From Thuidium tamariscinum (taxonomy: Eukaryota > Streptophyta > Bryopsida > Hypnales > Thuidiaceae), in NCBI GenBank assembly GCA_947034885.2, contig OX344751.2, forward strand, positions 15,624,001 through 15,688,000: DNA of 64,000 nt, read 5' to 3'. Position 1 is the first letter of the stretch. Each line of letters starts with the position of its first letter. Shown here one piece after another: positions 37,554 to 47,053 of the stretch. The notes below the pieces were generated by a model. The model was not told the origin of the DNA. It worked only from the letters and a program-made list of their open reading frames with translations, and made no database searches. Made by a program: the position numbers and the translations under genes.

Positions 37554-38493
37554 CCCCTAAAGGTTTTAGACTATGTTTTCACCAAAAATGCTTTAAAATT
37601 GTCATTTTTTAGACAACTACCAAATTTTTAGAAATTAATATTTTTGGACAAAAATAACCATAGGATCTTTTAGAGCATAGGTTTAAGAAGATGTGGAAAA
37701 AATTTCAGCAATTTCCACTCTGTAGATTGCAAGATATTAGTGCTTGAAGTGACAAAAATCATTTTTTTACCACTGCGGAAATCCGGGCAGCTGCACTTCA
37801 GAAGACCATATTTATATGGAAAAATGTCTAAAATGATTGTAACTCTTTGGATTCATTTTTCAAGTAAAGTTGGCTACATTCTTGAAAATTTTCAGATCAT
37901 TTGGAATTGTACAACATATAGGAAGAAAATAGTAAGTAGAAAGAAGTAGAAAATGAGCCAAAATACTAAATTATTAACAATTTATTTATAGAGTTAAAAG
38001 AAGACAATCCCAATGGTTGTAATTTTGTGTTAAACAATATACACCCTATTTATTTATTTATTTATAATATTAAAAATTAAATTAAATAAAAAATTTCAAA
38101 CTTTTTTTGTAGTGTAGAGATTCTATAACTAGCCAAAACTACCTCAAACTAAAAATCCTCATAACTTTTGACTCATTAATCAAAACAAAATGATTCAAAG
38201 CTTTTTGCTTAGATAAAAATCAAAGAAACAAATTTCAAATTTTAATTTCTTAAAAAAGTGATTTTTGAAGAAGTTTTTTTTCTGCCCATGCTGCCCGTCA
38301 AGTAGAGAAAACTACATATCATACAATAACTTTTGCACTATGTAGTCAAAAGTTATGAAAATTGTTGGACCTTAAAGCTACTCCTTGAATACATGTTTTG
38401 TGAAAATTTCAAAAAATAAAAATAAAAACTCCATTTGTAGTGAGCTGCCCAAAATTGCTATGTTGCCAAAAAACGCAATTTGGTGCTTTAGGG
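37554..38493. mobile_element. TTAA-flanked element, ~930-bp family
   Basis: It is flanked by TTAA at 37550-37553, shared with the previous element, and at 38494-38497. The left end starts CCCCTAAAGG and the right end reversed starts CCCTAAAGC. The 940-bp body shares 'CCACTGCGGAAATCCGGGCA' and 'AGATTGCAAGATATTAGT' with the inverted copy at 50036-50961. No coding capacity. Confidence 0.8.
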
Positions 38494-38694
38494 TTAAATG
38501 AATGCCGTAATAAATGTTTCTAATGTACCTTGACCTTAAAACAATAATGATGACTAATAATGTGTGATGGATGATTTTCTAAGTTATTGTAGAAACAAAA
38601 AATGTTTAACTAATGGTTCAAAAATTTAATCATTTTTTAATAAGCACTAATCATAGAGGCAATGTCCTTTCAACATTCTAAATATGACCCTTAA

Positions 38695-39655
38695 CCCTAG
38701 AAGGCCCACAGCCATTTTGGGTTCAAAAAAATTGTAGCTTTTGAAGTGCTATAAATCTAAATGTGACTAAGTAATACACATCTTAACCGTACAATCTTGT
38801 AGTGAGCATGTTGTAGGTGGCATGGATCAAATTTGAAGTTATTTGACCACATAGATTGCAAGATTAAAATGTTTTAGTGTTGAAAAAGAATGCTGAAATT
38901 TTCCTAAGAACTCATTTAGAGGTGAAATTTGACTTCTAAACCTAAGCAAATGAAAAAACTTTAAACTACAAAGTGATTCAAAATCAGCATACAAACACAT
39001 TGGTGAAAAAAAATATCATTCAATTGACTCAATGCATTTGCAAAATGGCTTGCAAATGTCAAAAAATAGGTAAGAAAAGTTGCAAAAAACACATCTAGGG
39101 TTGAACCTCCTTCTACTAGAATGCACCTCAGTCATTGAGAACTTTTTGGATTGATGTGAAATTTAAGCGACGCAAACTAGACTAATATGTGCAACTTTCA
39201 CAAAAAAAATATTAGAATTAGACACTGTATGAAGAAGATACAAGCCGCCAAAGTTCACTGAAGTTGTAAAATGGCGGGATTTTGAATTTTGAATTGCTTC
39301 CAAACAATCTAAAGAACTTGGATTGACTTGGAAATTTCACCACAATAACTAGACTTCAGGGGGAGTAGAACCCAATAAATTTTATTCAAATCAAACATTG
39401 GATGAAGGAGATACAAGCCCCTGAAGTTGCAGTCATGAAGTGCACTTTGGTGAATCACATTGAACCTCTGTGAACTTCGATTGGCTTCCACACAATCATC
39501 ACCTCTTAGATTGATCTGAAAATTTTACCACACAAACTAGAATAATAGGTGCAAATTTTCTAACAAGTTTCATTGAATTTGGACATTGGATGCAAAAGTC
39601 ATAGCACTTTGAATTCTATGAGAGGCCACTTTTTGGCCCCTTGGACGGTCTAGGG
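38695..39655. mobile_element. TTAA-flanked element, ~965-bp type, copy 2
   Basis: Perfect TTAA at 38691-38694 and 39656-39659. The ends are CCCTAGAAGGCC and, reversed, CCCTAGACCGTCC. The 961-bp body is an inverted homologue of 3612-4576; shared words include 'CAATCTTGTAGTG' and 'ACATTGGATGAAGGAGATAC' in recognisably diverged form. No transposase. Confidence 0.8.
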
Positions 39656-39907
39656 TTAACTTCACTTCTTTGGTGCCCATTAGAGAGCAATCATGGGTTG
39701 TCTATAGGATGTCCATGACTCCACTCCATAAATGCTATTCGAACGTTAGGACAAACTACTTTAGAAATTCACAAAAATTACAAGTTTATTTAGAAAACTA
39801 TAATCCCATTTGAGTTTGATTTGAGAAATAAGCATTTAATAGGCTTCTCTACCTTATCTCATGTAATATTTTCAAGCCGCCTCCAAATTTTTAAGTATTA
39901 AAGTACT

Positions 39908-40988
39908 GGGTCATTGCAAGAAACACCAACCACTTTTATAGCTCTTTGTAAAATTTGTTCTTGTCCAATGCTATAACTTTTGATTGATGAATCCAATGCC
40001 CAAACCAAAAAACTATTCTAGAGTTCTTGATTGCAATCATATTCTATATTTTTCAAAAAATTTAAAAAAAATCATTTTATGTTTAAAAGTTATTTTTGTT
40101 AATTTGTCACACTTTCAAGATTAGGGTTTTTTTATACTATTGATTGGTTTGAATTAATGATTTTTGGTTGAAATTTCTATGGTATGTTTTTACAGTAGGT
40201 AGACATACTCCTACCAAAGGGCATCTAAAAAAACATTATTTTATGACCTCTACATTAGTGTAAACAGGCCTCCCTTGTGCGCACACTTCAAAACATTAGA
40301 AATGGTTTTGAACTCATTTTTTTAGTCAAACCTCATCACCAAGAAGTCTCCTCAAATGGACAATTTTTAGTTTTGTTCAAAAATGTTTTTCCTATTTTTT
40401 ACAAATTAAAACATCAATGTATGTATTTTCTAGGACATCATTTTGGACATTGAATTCTAATAAAGAAAATACATACATTGATGTTTTAATTTGTAAAAAA
40501 TAGGAAAAACATTTTTGAACAAAACTAAAAATTGTCCATTTGAGGAGACTTCTTGGTGATGAGGTTTGACTAAAAAAATGAGTTCAAAACCATTTCTAAT
40601 GTTTTGAAGTGTGCGCACAAGGAAGGCCTGTTTACACTAATGTAGAGGTCATAAAATAATGTTTTTTTAGATGCCCTTTGGTAGGAGCATGTCTACCTAC
40701 TGTAAAAACATACCATAGAAATTTCAACCAAAAATCATTAATTTCAACCAATCAATAGTATAAAAAAACCCTAATCTTGAAAGTGTGACAAATTAACAAA
40801 AATAACTTTTAAATATAAAATGATTTTTTTGAAAATTTGAAAAATATAGAATATGATTGCAATCAAGAACTCCAGAAATAGTTTTTTTTGGTTTGGGCAT
40901 TGGATTCATCAATCAAAAGTTATAGCATTGGACAAGAACAAATTTTACAAAGCGCTACAAAAGTGGTCGGTGTTTCTTGCAATGACCC
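39908..40988. mobile_element. 1.08-kb near-perfect foldback (palindromic) element
   Basis: The left arm is about 39908-40430 and the right arm about 40464-40988. They are inverted copies with very few differences, separated by only about 33 bases. The terminus is GGGTCATTGCAAGAAACACC. Flanking 4-base repeats TACT lie at 39904-39907 and 40989-40992. No open frame of note. Two relatives with the same terminus lie at 45340-46053 and 46296-47053. Confidence 0.85.
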
Positions 40989-41109
40989 TACTATGCTCTA
41001 AAAGCCATTGTTTTCAAAATCAAAATATGACACAAACTGGGCACATTTTGCTTCCTTGAATGGACCAACAATGTTCATTTCAAGAAGTGGTTGTGTTTAG
41101 TGACCCATG

Positions 41110-41235
41110 CATATATTCCAACTCCAAAAATTCGTAACTAATTCTACAAAGGTCCAAAAAATATGAAACAACTTGGGTTGGGCACCAAATGAATTCTATT
41201 TTCCGTCCCACTGAAATTGACTGAAATTTGTTTCA
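41110..41235. repeat. Partial copy of the 6-kb/43-kb dispersed repeat
   Basis: It shares ACTAATTCTACAAA-, AAAAATATGAAAC- and ACTTGGGTTGGG-type phrases with 42990-43060 (same orientation) and, reversed, with 6090-6130 and 6560-6600. Confidence 0.55.
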
Positions 41236-41519
41236 AGACGTTGAACTTCCCCTCAAAAAGGCAGTCAGCTTTTCCATGGTCCCTTCAAGAGCCAAAGGCT
41301 ACCTTATCAGCTGCCTTTTCAGCTGCCCATCTCACAAGTCGCCTAACCTGTGCCACCATGGGGCTTCTTCGTCGGTTCCACTGGCTCGGCGTGCAGCTCG
41401 TCGTGTTGCCTGCGCGCACTGGAGGACTGGACTGGACGTCGTCGTCCTTTCAGTCACCTGACTCTGAACCAGCTTCACTGCTCCAAAGTCCAAAGTCCGA
41501 ACCAGCCGGCTGCTTTCAT

Positions 41520-42345
41520 TGTGGCCAAATCTAAGTTAACAGAGTTCGAGAACTTTGATTCATTCGATGCTCATTACTAGCTACTGTCTCACTCTTTAAA
41601 TTAAAAAGTCCTTCCAAGCCCTACAAATCTAAGTTAGCAGAGTTGGGAGTTCGGGATGTATAGACTTCGAGGTCCGGGCTTCGATTCAATCGATGCTTCT
41701 CTTACTACTGTCTTACTCAGAATTTGAAAAGTCGTCCCAAGCCCTGCAAATCTAAGTTCACAGAGTTGGGAAAGAGTTCAAGGACTTCAATTCATTCAAA
41801 GCTTATCTTACATTCTTACGTACTAAGCTTACTGTCTCACTCTTATAAAGCCCTACAAATCTAAGTTAACAGAGTAAGTTCGGGATAGAGTTCGAGGGCT
41901 TCGACTCATATATTCGATGCTTCTCATACTACTGTCTTACTCATCTCTAAACCCACTCATTTAAAACACGTCAATTCTACAGGAACATCTCATGAGACGC
42001 ACTCAGATTGTAAAGAGTCCTTCCAAGCCCTACAAATCTAAGTTACCAGAGTTCGAGGACTCCGATTCATTCGATGCTTATCTTACTAAACATTATACTG
42101 TCTCAGCTCACTCTTAAAAAAAAACACCAGTCCTTCCAAGCCCTAAGATCTAAGTTACCAGAGTTCGAGGACTTCGATTCATTCGATGCTTATTACTGTA
42201 CAAACTTACTGTCAGTCTCATACTTATAAAAAAAGTCCTTCAATTCCAAGCCCAACAAATCCAAGCTAGTTAACAGAGTTTAAGGACCGACTTCGGCTCA
42301 TTCGATGCTTCCTAACTCACTGTCTCATTCTTTAAAAAAGTCCTT
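41520..42345. repeat. Degenerate minisatellite, about seven copies of a ~100-170 bp unit
   Basis: The phrase CAAATCTAAGTTAACAGAGT or a close variant recurs near 41526, 41624, 41747, 41856, 42033, 42145 and 42256. Each is followed by a 'GGACTTCGATTCATTCGATGCTTAT'-like segment (shortened or altered between copies), then ACTGTCTCACTC and CCTTCCAAGCCC. Spacing varies with small insertions. Base composition is less AT-rich than the surrounding desert. Confidence 0.8.
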
Positions 42346-42861
42346 CCTCCCTGTCGGTCGTCCGGTCCCCCGCCTCGCCAGGCCACTTGTGCCTGGCGAG
42401 CTTGTATTGTTGCCCTTTCAAATTTATCTCGTTTCAGATGTTTCGAGAAATCAAATCAAAAACAGTCCTTGCAAGACCTGGCTACCGTCTAGCTAGATCC
42501 TGTGTTTCACAGCTTGTGCATGCACTGTCAGTCATGTCAGCACTAACTCAGGGCAATTCATCAGGCTTCGGTAAGATACAAGATTCCTTTCGAAGTTTGA
42601 ACTGGGAAACATGCAATGCAACTTGGTTTTCGTGAATGTCAGAAGCTTTAGGAAGTTATCAAGTGGACAGGGCTGATGGTGTGCTTTGATAGCGGCATTG
42701 ACGGACGCTTATCGGCTTCCAGGAATTTCAGGCTTGCAGGCAGCCAATTCAGTTGGGTTGATGTTTTCTGTTTCGAGCGCCCTGGAATGTATGCAAGTAA
42801 CTGAAGGAAATACTGGTGGATAGAGAAATGATAAGGTAGAAGGCTCTTAAATGGAGCAGGT

Positions 42862-43160
42862 TCTAAAATGGTGCCCTATCTTAAATGTGCAGTACTAGTA
42901 CATGTTGCTTTTTCATAGCCTTCAGCAGTGTACTGACATTGAATATTTTAGCTAGGGCACCATTTTGGAGCCCTATGCCCTTTCAACTTCAAAACTTGAT
43001 AATTAATTCCACAAAACTCAGAAAAATATGAAACGACTTGGGTTAGATGTCAATTCTACTTGTCTTTCAAGAAAAGTTTACTGAAAAATATTTCTAGAAG
43101 TTTTACCTCCTTGAAATTTTGTTTCAACCCTTAGATGGTCCATTATAGGACCTCTTACCT
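42862..43160. repeat. Hairpin MITE plus flanking repeat, inverted copy of the 6-kb unit
   Basis: 42862-42969 is the hairpin element (TCTAAAATGGTGCCCT ... AGGGCACCATTTTGGA), an inverted counterpart of 6179-6286. Sequence on to about 43160 reproduces the neighbouring repeat of the 6-kb locus in reverse orientation. Confidence 0.75.
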
Positions 43161-43454
43161 TACCAATAGAATCATCTATAAATGCACGTTCATCAACCCA
43201 TTTCCAACCATTTAAGCAAATGAGCATATCTGGAGTTCGGGTATATTGAGGGGGGGAATTTCTCCATGTACACGAATAGGTTTGAACTTTGGAAAAAATT
43301 CCAAATTTTTCTAGAATTTTATTTCTCAAAATAGAAATATCAAGAATTTTTTAGCTCAAGATCAAATTCATCTCACTCTAGTTACATAGGTCTTCTCATT
43401 TCCAATTGAGGGTTGGATGCAAAATCAACCAACGGCTGGTTGCAATATTGAGAG

Positions 43455-45274
43455 ATAGATAGATAGATAGATAGAAACTCCGATCAACTGAAAGTAGGCC
43501 GGCGTGAATAAAGTGTCTGTTCGTCATGACAATGAGCCAATGTCCACAGGACCAAGGGCCATTGATGCAAGACTACTCTTTCCTTTCGAAAATAGACACT
43601 AAAGTAACAAGTAAACAAATTAAAAAGTACCTAAAATATTTTATTTTATTTTATTAGATTAAACTAGATTAATTTGTCGTCAAGTTATTTATTTATTTAT
43701 TAAAGTTGATTGAAAAGAATGAATTATAGTGTGTATTGTGGGATTTCTTATTCTATTGGGAGTGGCTGATTGTTCTCAATTCTCCTTTTATGTAAAATGA
43801 TTGATCCAGCATATTGTATGGCAATGGTATTGATTGCTTTGAAAGTGTGTGTTAGAGCGGTTTCTGTTAATTTGAGTTTAGTTTCAAGGATTTTCAGTGA
43901 TGGAATGTGTATTGTTCCTCTAGCTCCTGTTGTAATGACAATGAGTGGGTCTACATTCCATCCTTGGGCCGTGATGCTATTTATTAATGGTTGGTATTTT
44001 TGAATTTTGTTATCTATTGTGATTTGTCCAAATCTATCATTGGAGTATGTAAATTCAATGAATTGTATTGTGAGATTCTTATCTGGGACATTTGGTGGAT
44101 TGCTTTGGTATGATAGTCCTTTAATCCAAAGGATATCCGGTTTAAATCTAGCATTGCAGTGACATCGTTGTCGTTGACAGGAGCAAGGTAACAACCATGA
44201 GGGGACTGTATTTTCTTGTGGATTGTTATTGAATGTTCCTGCATTCATGAGGGTATAATATCTACTTTTTTTTGTAGATAGGATTAGTTTTCTTAATTCC
44301 CATACTGCTTTATTATGCCTTTTGACACGGAGGGCGTGAATATGATGTTGCTTACATTTTAAAAGTACATGTAGCCATGTATCCACATCATGAGAGTTGC
44401 AAATGGAGCATGTGATGGATGGGAATCTTTCAATGCCAAAAAATAATTGTTTCCTAGCATTTCCCATGTATTGGCCAGTGCGGAATTTTAATATGCTTGT
44501 TTTTTGTGAGTCTGTTATTTCGGGGTTAGACCAGAATTCATTAGAGAGTTCCTTATCTATATCGGGATTAAGGGTCCATTTACTGATGTTAGGAAATCGT
44601 TGCGCCATTACTTCAAGATTTTTATCACGATCATGTTTGATGATGTATGTTCCAAGACATCTAACTGGTCCTTTGTCAGGACGATGGGCTTGACCTGGCC
44701 ATTCATCTTTTTGGTAATAAAATGGTGTAGTGTGTGCAAATTCGTAATTTTTTGCAAGTTTGTCTGCTTGTTCGTTGCCTGCAATATTAGTGTGGCCTTT
44801 AATTTTGGAAATTGTTGTAGGTTGTATTCGTTTTTGGAGCATTGCTATCATAGATTCTAATATAATCTTGTCTGCATGGTTGTGGTGTAGTGTAGGATGC
44901 TTTAGCTGTGTATTAAGGACATATAGACAATTTAAGCAATCAGTGAATATGTGTGCAGGTTCATGTGGATATTGGGTAGTGATTATACGTAATGTTTTGT
45001 GTATGGCCATGAGCTCTGCTCTAAAGACGGTTTGTAAACCAGGGAGCCGTTTAGAGATTTGAATTTCTTCTTTAAAAGAGTTGTATATGCCATAGCCGGC
45101 TTTTTCACGTATCCAATGGCCATTTGCATGTCTTTGAGGTGGTATAAATGATCCATCTGTATAGTAGTTGTATTGCGGTGGGAATTTTAATTGGGGGATA
45201 GACGTATATGTTGGTAACGGGGGTATATATAAATTTATTGAATTGTAGTTGCTTTTGTAAAGTGAGTTTATTTC
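43455..45274 (-). mobile_element. 5'-truncated LINE (non-LTR retrotransposon)
   Basis: The 12-bp direct repeat CAATATTGAGAG lies at 43443-43454 and 45275-45286, exactly flanking this segment. In the element's own (minus) orientation the 3' end is a short array of the tetranucleotide TATC (43455-43474), a simple-repeat tail used by some LINE clades in place of poly(A). The element is 1.82 kb. It lacks the endonuclease and reverse-transcriptase regions, as expected of 5' truncation during target-primed integration. It retains the downstream part of ORF2 with RNase H. Confidence 0.85.
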
Positions 45275-45295
45275 CAATATTGAGAGACTTCTCAT
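43748..45295 (-). CDS. C-terminal ORF2 fragment of a LINE: RNase H plus CCHC zinc motif plus unassigned C-terminal domain
   Basis: An open frame of about 515 codons from the first ATG (45295). The first few residues come from host DNA and the target duplication, so the frame is chimeric and need not be translated. The RNase HI catalytic set is complete: D47 (YTDGS), E94 (FRAELMAI), D119 (FTDCLN) and D178 (NEQADKLA). A CCHC motif follows at C296, C299, H309 and C314 (CSIC ... WLH ... KC), typical of LINE ORF2 C-termini. The remaining roughly 200 residues, with VIVITTGARGTIHIPSLK-like sequence near 420-470, match no domain I can name. No stop or frameshift over 1.5 kb suggests a recent insertion. 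The start of the native protein lies outside this copy. Confidence 0.85.
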   Translation of the reverse strand: MRSLSILEINSLYKSNYNSINLYIPPLPTYTSIPQLKFPPQYNYYTDGSFIPPQRHANGHWIREKAGYGIYNSFKEEIQISKRLPGLQTVFRAELMAIHKTLRIITTQYPHEPAHIFTDCLNCLYVLNTQLKHPTLHHNHADKIILESMIAMLQKRIQPTTISKIKGHTNIAGNEQADKLAKNYEFAHTTPFYYQKDEWPGQAHRPDKGPVRCLGTYIIKHDRDKNLEVMAQRFPNISKWTLNPDIDKELSNEFWSNPEITDSQKTSILKFRTGQYMGNARKQLFFGIERFPSITCSICNSHDVDTWLHVLLKCKQHHIHALRVKRHNKAVWELRKLILSTKKSRYYTLMNAGTFNNNPQENTVPSWLLPCSCQRQRCHCNARFKPDILWIKGLSYQSNPPNVPDKNLTIQFIEFTYSNDRFGQITIDNKIQKYQPLINSITAQGWNVDPLIVITTGARGTIHIPSLKILETKLKLTETALTHTFKAINTIAIQYAGSIILHKRRIENNQPLPIE

Positions 45296-45339
45296 AATGT
45301 ACCACAACTATGTTGGAAACTACAATGTAATTCATCACT

Positions 45340-46053
45340 GGATCATTGTAAGAAACACCGGTCCTATTTCATGTCACAATGAGAACCACTTTTTTGTTGT
45401 CTACTATAACTTTTGGAGAATAAGTCCAGTGAACATGAAATTTTTATCAAACATACCTAACTTGAAGGTTATTAGATCCCTTATTTTTCAAAAATTAAAA
45501 AAAATCATTTTATATTTAAAAAAACATTTTCGTTGAGCTGTCACAAAATTATGTTTATGGTTATCATTACGTTCGCAATGTCTAAATTGAATGATTTGAA
45601 GACGAAACTTTCATGGTCTATTTGCATAGGTGTAAAAATCTAGAAATATGTTTTTTTATGTCCTCCAAATGAGTACAAATTTTTTCCCGTGGCACGCAAT
45701 TTTTGAACATTGATGAGGGTTCTAAGATTGTTCTTTTGGTCAAATCTCATCAAAATCAACTTTCCTCAAATGGACAATTTTTAGTTTTTCTTAAAATTTA
45801 TTTTCCTATTTTTTACAAATAAAAATGTGGAAGTACTAATTTTCATGAGATTTTGCACTTTTCTGGATTTCCTACTTAGAGATTTTTCCTATGCCTTTCC
45901 TTTCTAGGGTACCTTCTTCTTAAAGGTTTATACATGAAACATATTTTTCACTTTTTTAAAACTTGTTTTTCTAATTTTAAAGTACTCCCAAACAAAAAAA
46001 AGGCTACATTCGAAAACGCTATGCTTTTTGCACGGTGTTTCTTGCAACGACCC
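45340..46053. mobile_element. Foldback-family element, copy 2
   Basis: Its left end GGATCATTGTAAGAAACACC and reversed right end GGGTCGTTGCAAGAAACACC match the terminus of the 1.08-kb palindrome with two and one mismatches. CACT lies on both sides (45336-45339 and 46054-46057). It is 714 bp. The interior shares CCTCAAATGGACAATTTTTAG and CCTATTTTTTACAAAT with the palindrome but is not self-complementary over its full length. Confidence 0.75.
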
Positions 46054-46295
46054 CACTACTTATCTTTATTGTTATTGTATAGAAGGGCAACATTCTATAG
46101 TACTAGAATGGAGGGTGATCTAGAATGGGTCACCTCCCATATGATGAATAGTTATTTAGTTATTGGCCTTTGAGGGTTTGGCAATTCAAATGATTTTTTT
46201 TACAAACATTTTATTTAGTGTTACAAGGAACCGATGATTGTGAATTTCATTGAAATGGAAAAATTCCATTATTTTGACACTTTTTATAGTTCAAG

Positions 46296-47053
46296 GGTGA
46301 TTGCAAGAAACACTTGTCTTTTGACTCCTTTCTTTTGTCCCCTTAACCTCATGTAGGAAGTTTTTTGCTCATAATTTTTGCATCTTTTGTCTTTTTGGCT
46401 TGAAATTTGAAATAAAGGTATATACAAAAGTTTTGGATATTGAATAATTTTTAAATTTAAAAAAAACATTAGTTTACTATTTTTAACTTTCCTCCAATTG
46501 GATGTCTACCTTTTAGGAGATTTTAGTCCTATTTTTGATGCAATAATCTAAATTTGAAGCCACAAATTTGATAAGTTGGAGGCCTATTAACATTACAAGG
46601 ATTAAAAATGAATTTTTTATGAGAATAGCAGTATGTATGTTCCACACATGGGATCAAAGTGACCTTCTTTTCTTTAAAAGCTACAAAGAGGGAGATTTTT
46701 TTGTAAAGGAATTCTTTATTGTAATGTGAGTGCATTCTTACCTTAAAAAATGAAGTTTTTAAAAATAACTTTTGAATTTTTTTGAATTACTAAAGATGAA
46801 AAGGTTCAAATACCCTTTTTTGCTATTTTTTGCTACCAATGGCTACTCTAGTACTTTGTAGCAATTTAGAATACAAGTTATATAGTATAGTATTGAATTG
46901 ATGGTCCACATTTGCAAGCCCCTTAATCGACGTTTTATATTAGTAAGTGTATTGCTAACATGTGGTATTGGTAATATTGCATACTAGTACCAATCCTATG
47001 GCCAAAAATTGCATTTTTGAGCCAAAAATGTAAAGTGTTTCTTGCAACTCACA
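46296..47053. mobile_element. Foldback-family element, copy 3 (diverged)
   Basis: The left end GGGTGATTGCAAGAAACAC and right end GTGTTTCTTGCAACTCAC form inverted termini related to copies 1 and 2. No target duplication is visible and the exact right border is approximate. AT-rich, non-coding. Confidence 0.55.

Noticed and set aside
41217-41580. Plus-strand open frames in the 41-kb region as a gene
   Set aside because: Cysteine/serine-rich without a domain, adjacent to and partly made of the minisatellite.
41520-42345. CRISPR-like array reading of the 41.5-kb repeats
   Set aside because: Units are long, degenerate and irregularly spaced, and the genome is a plant nuclear one with introns.
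45105-45338. Second minus-strand open frame near the LINE 5' end as part of its protein
   Set aside because: It starts in host DNA beyond the 12-bp target duplication and is in a different frame from the RNase H domain.
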